The notes below the pieces were generated by a model that had not been told where the DNA came from, searched no databases, and was given only the letters and a program-made list of their open reading frames with translations. From Schistocephalus solidus (taxonomy: Eukaryota; Platyhelminthes; Cestoda; Diphyllobothriidea; Diphyllobothriidae): a stretch of DNA of 64,000 nucleotides. The position numbers and the translations under genes were made by a program. The stretch lies in the NCBI GenBank assembly GCA_017591395.1, contig WEDG01004851.1, forward strand, positions 173,501-237,500. The letters run 5' to 3'. This document shows, in pieces, positions 57,261 through 64,000 of the stretch (position 1 is the first letter of the stretch; every line of letters starts with the position of its first letter).

Positions 57261-57499
57261 GTCCGCAACCTCACCACCTCCGGAAAAAATATTCAGAGGT
57301 TTTCAATCGTGACAATGAGTCTTTCAGTCTCATTACTTGATATTTGATGGTCGCCTCTGGTCTGTGTGCAGCTCCAACAACAAAGGGTATGCGAATAGGA
57401 TTAAGAACTTCCATGACGTTTATGACGTGCGCGAGCGCTCGCCAAAATATGGGTTTGGTATTTTCAGGGCTCTTATCCAGTTTTTTGCATTTACCGGTT
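57261..57499. other. Unrecognised sequence
   Basis: No supported feature. Confidence 0.4.
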
Positions 57500-57775
57500 G
57501 ACTAAGTTGTGTAGACATTCGTTGATGAACGCTCACAGATCGCTCACTCGTCCGTTCTCCCTTTGACTTACTCTCGAGCCCCAGCAGCAGCCGCACAGCG
57601 GCTAGTATTAAAGGCAGATGAGCATTGCCAAGAAAGACAAGGCAGACTGAATTTGCTGTTTCTGGCTCATTAGCCGTCATCAGCCAGTTATACCCAAACC
57701 CAGGCGGTGCGCCACCCAAGGCTCGAACACGCGAGCTCCACAGCCTTTCGCTGTGCACTGGTGCCATAAACAACC
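57500..57775 (-). mobile_element. Dispersed SINE copy with intact ribozyme core
   Basis: Minus strand: degenerate head (TGGCACCAGTGCACAG), B-box region GTGTTCGAGCCTTGGG, ribozyme (57,690-57,643), CTGCCTTGTCTTTCTTGGC, GGCTGCTGCTGGGGCTCGAG tail, ending GATCTGTGAGCGTTCATCAA near 57,520. The terminus agrees with the 55.64-kb copy. Confidence 0.75.
57643..57690 (-). ncRNA. Hammerhead ribozyme candidate in dispersed SINE
   Basis: TAACTGG (57,690-57,684), CTGATGA (57,683-57,677), stem II GGCT/AGCC with AATG loop (57,675-57,664), GAAA (57,662-57,659), then a stem III region that has lost the palindrome (CAGCAAATT), then CAGTCTG. Core intact. Stem I is possible (ACTG with CAGT) only with a bulge. Activity uncertain. 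Confidence 0.45.
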
Positions 57776-59088
57776 GATCTCATCCGGGGAATTGAACGAT
57801 TGAAAATATTGGATCTGACAGGTTCGTCTAACCTGGCATGCCCAAGGACCTGAAGACGTAAAAACGGGTGCATATAGACTGTCAATGGAACAGGGTTTAC
57901 CGGCACACCAGAGCTTAACTGAACAACTTTTTAACCCATTCACAAGGTCCAACCGCTTCCACTTATAAATGCCTGACCTTCTGCCCCTGTTTGTTGGTTG
58001 TTCCTCATCTGTGTGAACTGACTCGTATGCAGGCCAGAAGTCATTCCCATTTGGAATATCCCGACGACAGCAATGGTGAAGACGCTATTCAGCCATTGGG
58101 TTCCATTTGCAACGCTCTCTCCACCGCTACGACAACCCGGTGGGCAAAATCCAAGCCTCCTAATATTTGTAATCTGTGTGAGAATCCAAAATATATTTCT
58201 TTAATCTGGCTGTCATGCGCTGCCATTATCAATTGAAGACCTTTCTGTGCTGCTGAGAAGCCAAAAACTTCTCCTGGTTCTGTTCCAGAAATGGTCACCC
58301 CAAGCTCTCGCTATGCCCACAAAAATCCCAGTACTCTGCAGCATTGCCCACACCGATTGCTGTGGGCTGTCTCAGCTATTCCGCAACGGCCGTCTGTCTC
58401 TGAATATTATTTTGGAACAGACCTTGAAACCTGCATCGGCCTCTTCCCCAAGTTGGCAGAATGTGCCATCTTCTACGGGCTGTCTCTTGGGGTCCGCAGA
58501 TCTTCCGTACCCACCAGGCGATTAACGAATAAATTACCAATGTGGACCGACTTAAGTTCGATACCGGATATGCTGTGTTCCCTTGTCCACTGGCACGCCA
58601 CCTCCGTAGCCCCCGCATACTCTCCCTCCAGATTCTTATTCGCCCCTTCCGTACCCAATAATGGCAGGTGACATCAATCTGTAGCAGTCCGTTCCCATGA
58701 TCGCCACCACCGAGAGTCATTGCACTAGCCTCGTGAGAACTCGCAGCCAATCAGGCTGCGTCATTCACTGATTGGCTGCAAGCGCACACAGATAGAGCAA
58801 ATGCGCACACGCGCAGGCGGCCACACACTAGTCTGGCGAGACTGTTTGTGGCGACTGCTTGCAGTACCTCCTTTACCCTCTTCGTCTTATAAAAGGCCGA
58901 TTAAACCCAGTCGGTTTTCCCTGACTTGTGATTTTGGAAACTTTGCGTTGTCCATAATTTGGAACTCGTGCCAGCGCCCCATCCCGATAGATCCACTTTC
59001 CTAGCTTCCCTGAAAATAATATTTTTTTAAGTATTTACACCTGGCTTCGTTTCCGCCGACCGTTGGTTTGACTTTAAAGTGGTGCAGA
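57776..59088. other. Unrecognised sequence, possibly single-copy
   Basis: ORFs of about 80-126 codons on both strands overlap (for example 58,291-58,671 plus and 58,376-58,750 minus) with no recognisable domain. An isolated TATAAAAG occurs at 58,888-58,895. No gene can be supported. Confidence 0.4.
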
Positions 59089-59089
59089 G

Positions 59090-59335
59090 ACGCTATACCC
59101 CACATGGGGGCTATATCAGGGCACGGCAGGCGTTATTCGGGTTGCGCTCCCATAAAAGATGCCGAAAATGGGGGGGTGTGGTTGCACGCGTAGGTGCAGG
59201 CTCATGCCGAACCCATCACCTGTACCTGATCCCGCATCCGGTCTTCTTAACTCTGTCTTGACACAGGTGGGTGAGGGAAAAGAGAGAGAGAGAGAGGTAG
59301 CTGCAACACAAGTCTACTGCCACTTAAAATGAATA
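59090..59335 (+). mobile_element. Family A copy, diverged
   Basis: GGCAGGCGTTATTCGGGTTG, CGCTCCCATAAAAGATGCCG, CCGGTCTTCTTAACTCTGTC, CAGGTGGGTGAGGGAAAAGA with a (GA)n expansion (59,279-59,296), then ACAAGTCTACTGCCACTTAA. Order as in the 16.8-kb copy; the terminal GTCGAAC part is missing. Confidence 0.75.
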
Positions 59336-59810
59336 CTTGGCGCGTCGTTTGAAATTGCTTTCGAATTTCAGCTACTTGGAGATTACGAAGTTTTAGTCTA
59401 CCTTAGTGTGGAAGACACGTTGGTTTGGAATAACTCTTGATTGGATTGTCCATTCTCTAAATTTTGGAGTTGTTTACTTGGATTCGACGATTCTGCGGCT
59501 ATCCAAATATTTCTTCACTGCGGATTCTTCCACGTCCTGGAGGTTATCCCTATGGGAAATACAAGCTTTAACGTTCACCTGCTTCCAAAATTCTCGTCAG
59601 CGGTGTGCTGCTTTAATTTGCTCTCAATAGGGGAAGGAGAAGTCACAACAAAGGCTGAGTCTTTGCATGCTTCTTAGAAGTCTGACTACTGAATATTATT
59701 GCACCCTAGCCCATTTATTTAAGAAGATTTATAAATTGAAAGCATTCGCATAGAATCGTAAGAGGTATGGAAAACATAAACGCTCAAGATTCATCTGGGC
59801 GGGAAAAAAA
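59336..59810. other. Unrecognised sequence
   Basis: No supported feature. Confidence 0.4.
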
Positions 59811-59895
59811 TAGATGCCACGGTCGGGAGTCGAACCCTCGTCGACGAAACATTTGGCGACGTACATAACCACTCCGCCACATTCACACGAAAACC
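59811..59895 (-). tRNA. tRNA-like sequence with Pol III-type boxes and T-run (pseudo-tRNA or SINE head)
   Basis: Minus strand: TGGCGGAGTGGTTA (A-box-like), about 30 nt later GGGTTCGACTCCC (B-box-like, 3-bp stem), then TGGCATCTATTTTTTT ending in a T-run typical of Pol III termination. A paired acceptor stem is not evident (GAATGTG against CCGTGGC), and the anticodon arm is unclear. It differs from the array SINE head. Confidence 0.4.
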
Positions 59896-59907
59896 TGATT
59901 AAAAAAA

Positions 59908-60890
59908 TTGTATACAAACAGAAAAGGATGGCAAAGACAGATATTCATGTTACTAATTCTCCTCCCGCCAAGCGGACAAAAAAGTGTGCTAACACTAATG
60001 AATGTCACTTACGAGGACGAAAAGTGTATGGGGTGTTTAAGTCTCCTGCATAAATTCCTATTGAGGAAGAAAGAGATAAGTAACTTGAAACAATAAATGG
60101 CCGATCTAAAAGAGACAGTTCATTGTTCACCCAGCAAAAGCACCCGTAACAACCAGAATTCCGAAAAAAAGAAATTATGCACGCAAATATAGCTTCCTCC
60201 AGCATTCCTAATGAGGAGCTAAAAGACATTGCATCTACAGAGCTCAGTAAATTAGTAGACATTTCCTTCCTTCGAAAGGCAGATCAAACCAGCTCATGCA
60301 CCTTACTAATGTCACTCAGCTCGCACAGAAGCAGAAATGTTCTGGATACACAAATATATGTGGCATCGTTGCTGGATGATACAACGAAGGACGGCGTTGA
60401 AAGGCTCGTCAAATTTGAAGGACTGAAGATTGAATTCAAAGTCGAAAAAGGCCAAGATGCTTTCACAGAAATGAGTTACAACTCCGAACAAAGCTCGTTC
60501 TTACTGATAGACGCTCAAGCGGAATCATGGGCTAATCATACAGGAGCAACTGCAAGACAAATTGACAAAGTTCCCAAAAGGGGTTCGCCATTAACTGTAG
60601 GAATCGTTGCTAGTACTGACGCAAATAACATCTTTGACCAGAGTATAATTCTTCCTGATACTGATGTTCTATCAACAAATCAGAGCACCAAGTCACCAAA
60701 CAGACATTTCGACCGAAAACGCAACCTCGTTATTAAAGGGGCTCCCGAGTCCAGTTCTCTAATTGCAAAGAAAAGGTAGAACATTAACTCAGTTTTTTTC
60801 CGAGCATACTGAAATTCGATTTATCAAGATGGCAAATGCGTTACCGTGCACAAAGCATTCCGTTTAGGGAAAGTGGGTTTTTCAAATGAA
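59908..60890 (+). pseudogene. ORF1 (gag-like) of a CR1-like LINE, broken
   Basis: The open frame 60,177-60,779 (200 codons) begins after a frame change from the 59,908-60,053 region and ends with RNLVIKGAPESSSLIAKKR. This matches the conserved NL.I.G.PES turn of CR1/L2-type ORF1 proteins. VTVHKAFRLGKV follows after a stop (60,839-60,875), the next conserved ORF1 block. ORF1 proteins bind element RNA. The rest of ORF1 resumes at 61,209 after intervening DNA. The N-terminal half has no motif that I can name. Confidence 0.55.
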
Positions 60891-61208
60891 CTGGCGGGCT
60901 TTTGAAATTGAGCCGCCATCTTTTCTACTCTCCATTCGCTTGTGAATCCTCTTATATGTACGCCGATTGGCCTATTTCAACCATTATATACTTGAATTTT
61001 AACACTATTTGTTTATTTGAACAACGAAAATGAGGTCATCAGCGCACGACGCTGGCACCAGTTTGAAGGAAGGCCAAATTCATCGATATTTGGGACGCAT
61101 TCAAGGACGATTCTTCACGGCGAATGGAGGACCTTTTTTGCTGAAATTTTTGGAATTTATCTTTCAAAATAAAGCGTAGCTCTCTCTCTCTCTCTTTCTC
61201 AAACTATC
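60891..61208. repeat. Intervening segment splitting ORF1
   Basis: About 320 bp between the FRLGKV block and the RPLKIILEN block of ORF1, which are adjacent or nearly so in intact relatives. It contains GGCTTTTGAAATTGAGCCGC and ends with a (CT)n tract (61,180-61,200). It may be an insertion or a diverged stretch. Confidence 0.4.
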
Positions 61209-64000
61209 ATTACGGAGGCCGCTTAAAATCATTCTTGAAAATGATGGTCAGGCTTCACACCTAGAACGGAGAACGGCTCTCCGTAGCTCACACAGGGATG
61301 CGTTTTTTCAGCCGGATTACGAACCCACGGAAAGGCAAAAAATGAGGATGCTGATAACCGAATTGAAGAGGAGAACCGAACAGGGGGAAACATGGCTCCA
61401 AATAAAGGATGGGGAAATAAAAGTGATGAAGTGAAGTGTTTGTATACCAGTCTCCTTTCGAAAATAGACGAACTCAATGCACTAGTCTCAGACCGAACCC
61501 CCGATGTCGTTGCCATTACGGAAACGGGGATCAAAGCCGAAATCGTGGATAGTGAGGTTTCGATCGATGAATACCAGCTCGTTCGAAGAGACCGTGAAAA
61601 TAGACAGGGAGGTGGAGTGGCCGTATACGTTATCAGAGGAATCGTGGCAGTCGAACGAGCGCACGCCCTCTTCCTTGAATATGAATTTCTCTAGAAAAAG
61701 ATGGAAAAAATTGTTCACAAAATATATAATTCTGGACGATCTACAGACCAGTAAGCATTCCAAATGCAGGTGATGAGCCACTCCTTCATTTTGTCAAGGA
61801 AGAAGCAAGTCACCAGGAGGTGCTTATTGCTGGAGATTTCAATGCACCTACAGTAGACTGGGTAAATCTGACAGTTGACGGTGCGCCAACTTCCTTCGGT
61901 AGCAAGCTAATGGATCTCACTCTCGACCAACCTCTGGCACAGAAGGTTAACTTACAAACGAGATTTAGAGAGAACCAGAGAGCCAATTGCCTGGACCTAG
62001 TATTTACGAAAGACTTCTCTAACATTGATGAAGTGTATTCTATTGCACACTTTGGTAAGAGCGACCATAGTACGCTGTTGTGGGATTACTCATTTTATTA
62101 TCAGCGCCCGAAGAGAACGGAAGGCAAACGAAATATATGGAAGGCTGATTTGAACGCGATGAAGAAAGAACTGATGTCCGCGAAATGAGATTGTTTGCTC
62201 CAAGGGAATCCGGGAATGACTGGCGAAGGTTTCACTCGATCTGATTGAGCGATATTGTCCAGTAAAGGTGCAAAAAAGACTGGTCGCCCTGCCTGGTTAA
62301 CAAGAGAACTGGACAGGCAGTCAAAGAAGAAAAATAAAAAATGGAAGGTATTCAGGGAAACAGGGTCAGCAGAACATCTCGAGGAATTTTGCCACCAACG
62401 AAATGCTGTCAAAAAAATGATCCGTCAGGCAAGGAAGAACTATGAATCAATAATTATCCAGCAGGCTGAAAATAAACCTAAAATTTTATTCCATTATATC
62501 AATAGTCGATTAAAAAAACAAAGGACCCGTAGCAGTACTTATGGATGGGAATGGTGTTGAAGTCGTTGAAAATTGCGAGAAAGCCGAGCACTTGGGTCGG
62601 TTCTTTGCCTCGGTATTCACTAAAAAAATTGAGCTTCAGCTTGACAATGTCCACAGGGCTGTTATAGATGCCGGTCCAGTGCTTGAATATATACTCTTCC
62701 CGGCACCTCTCATGGAACAAGAACTAAAAAATCCCAAAGAAGCAAAGTCAGCTGGTCCAAATGATTTACCGGCAAAGTTCTTGAAAGAATTTGCCGGCGA
62801 ACTCTCCAAACCACTAGTGCATATATTCAATTCGTCATTCGAATCAGGAAAACTGCCATCCGAATGGAAGGCAGCAAATATATACCCTATATACAAGAGC
62901 AGGGCTCGATCTTATGTCAACAATTATCGGCCTGTCAGCCTAACCTCCATTTTGCTGTAAAATAATGGAATCAATAATTAAGAAGGCGACCATGAAGTTC
63001 CTGGAGGAAAACCAATTACTCTCAGAGCTCCAGCATGGCTTTCAGACAGAATCGCTCTTGTCTTTCCAGTTTATTGCTCTCCACAGAGCAGTGGACTCGC
63101 GCATTGGACGAAGATGGTAGGGTTGACGTCATCTACACTGATTTCAAGAAGGCATTTGACACTGTCCCACACAAACGTCTTATCTATAAATTATCTTAAA
63201 TTGGAATAAGAGGAATGCTGCTGACATGGATTGCAGATTTTTTACAGGAAGATTGCAAACTGTGTGCATCGCTGCCTCGAAGTCAGCACTTACTTCGGTT
63301 ATAAGTGCTTTCCCCCAAGGATCAGTATTAGGGCCTATACTCTTTTTAGTCTACATCAACGACTGTTTCGACGACCTGGGTTGCAACGCCGTCATGTTTT
63401 CAGACGATGTAACATTTGGAGGGCCGTCAGATCTGATGCCGATGGGCACGCACTTCAAGAGAGTCTCAACCGTCTTAGCAGCTGGTCTGCTCGTTGGCTC
63501 TTCAATTTTAACGTTGGGAAGTGTGTGGTCCTAAGACTCCCTACCAGAAGGACCAGCGAGGAGGATGATTCCTACCAATACGTTCTCGATGGGCAATGCC
63601 TTTCACTTGTTGAGGAACAGAAGGACCTCAGTGTTCTAATAAACGCCTCACTCAAACCATCTACACATTGTTTAAAGGTAGCTAAACGCGTGAAACAGGT
63701 CTTATTTGAGCGCAGACATGGATTTGTGCAGATTTAGAAAGAAGTATTTCGAAAAACCAACTGGGTATTTGCTCGATCTCACTTGGGGTATGCCACCCAG
63801 GCCTGACGTACGTGGTTTAAAAAAGATTATCTACAGCTGGAACGAGTGCAGGCGAAGACTAAGAAGATGGTCAAGAACCTTAGTCATATACCTTACGAAG
63901 CCAGACTTGCTGAACTTGATTTGCTTCCTCCAACCTAAAGCTCTATTCTCTGAGTTATAGGCAGTTGCGCGGAGACTTGATACAAACCTTCCGTATCGTG
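61209..64000 (+). pseudogene. CR1-like LINE: ORF1 end, APE endonuclease and RT, broken, runs off window
   Basis: 61,209-61,435: the ORF1 C-terminus (RPLKIILEN ... RRTALRSSHRDAFFQPDY ... ERQKMRMLITELKRR). 61,436-62,188: APE with PDVVAITETGIK, GGGVAVYV, AGDFNAPTVDW (from 61,829) and KSDHSTLL (from about 62,060), split by a frame change near 61,680. 62,255-62,560: linker. 62,541-63,730: RT with KSAGPNDLPAKFLKE, NNYRPVSLTS, STPQGSVLGPILFLVYIND-type block (FPQGSVLGPILFLVYIND at 63,313-63,366) and FSDD (63,397-63,408; usual form FADD). 63,840-64,000: C-terminal LERVQAKTKKMVKNLSHIPYE and then LRGDLIQTF. At least six frameshifts or stops. Clade by wording only. Confidence 0.85.

Noticed and set aside
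57991..58750. Overlapping ORFs on both strands as possible host exons
   Set aside because: No domain, no splice-supported continuation and competing frames on both strands.
58888..58895. TATAAAAG as a possible promoter
   Set aside because: An isolated 8-bp match with no recognisable gene downstream; expected by chance in 64 kb.

Overview
The window looks like a repeat-dominated stretch of a flatworm nuclear genome, most likely a tapeworm of the diphyllobothriid type. The evidence is the LINE with an APE endonuclease, a reverse transcriptase and C-terminal C2H2 zinc fingers, several Penelope-like elements (PLEs), a CR1-like LINE, and abundant decayed copies. The species call is inference from family resemblance. 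I see no convincing host protein gene, rRNA, functional tRNA gene or CRISPR array. Every coding stretch I recognise belongs to a retroelement.

Layout. 1-777 is a foldback element with long inverted arms. 1.1-6.7 kb is mostly unrecognised sequence with a (CT)n tract and one SINE fragment. About 6.75-35.0 kb is a very large array of diverged tandem units of about 305 bp (roughly 65 units by eye). It is interrupted by a PLE fragment (8.95-9.69 kb), two copies of a second SINE-like family called 'A' here (10.4 and 16.8 kb), a 5.5-kb LINE insertion (18.80-24.33 kb) and a unique spacer (27.9-29.2 kb). 35-38.8 kb is unrecognised. 39.4-54.5 kb is a graveyard of LINE, PLE and family A pieces and microsatellites. 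55.6-57.8 kb holds dispersed single copies of the array unit and another PLE tail. 59.9-64.0 kb is a CR1-like LINE in pieces that runs off the right edge.

Main result. The 305-bp unit is a SINE. It has a tRNA-like head (A box, anticodon-arm remnant reading TCT, B box) followed by a sequence that folds as a hammerhead ribozyme. The dispersed copy at 48,343-48,387 has every core element: CUGAUGA, a 5-bp stem II, GAAA, a self-complementary stem III, an AUU cleavage triplet and a fully paired 6-bp stem I. Three other dispersed copies keep the core. The long array carries the same fold, but its core is broken in a subfamily-specific way (C3 or U4 changed). The whole resembles the schistosome Sm-alpha hammerhead SINE/satellite in architecture. 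PLE tails in the window also carry hammerhead-like cores, which fits the published association of hammerheads with PLEs and suggests, as inference, which machinery might have moved the SINE.

How the pieces relate. The zinc-finger LINE occurs in three broken copies. Family A modules lie downstream of its 3' end in the same orientation in three places and also occur alone, as expected of a SINE sharing its partner LINE's 3' tail. The best LINE copy is bounded by a 10-bp target duplication inside an array unit, so it inserted after that part of the array formed. In two inverted loci a PLE tail is joined to the LINE zinc-finger region at the same junction, indicating one old chimera later copied.
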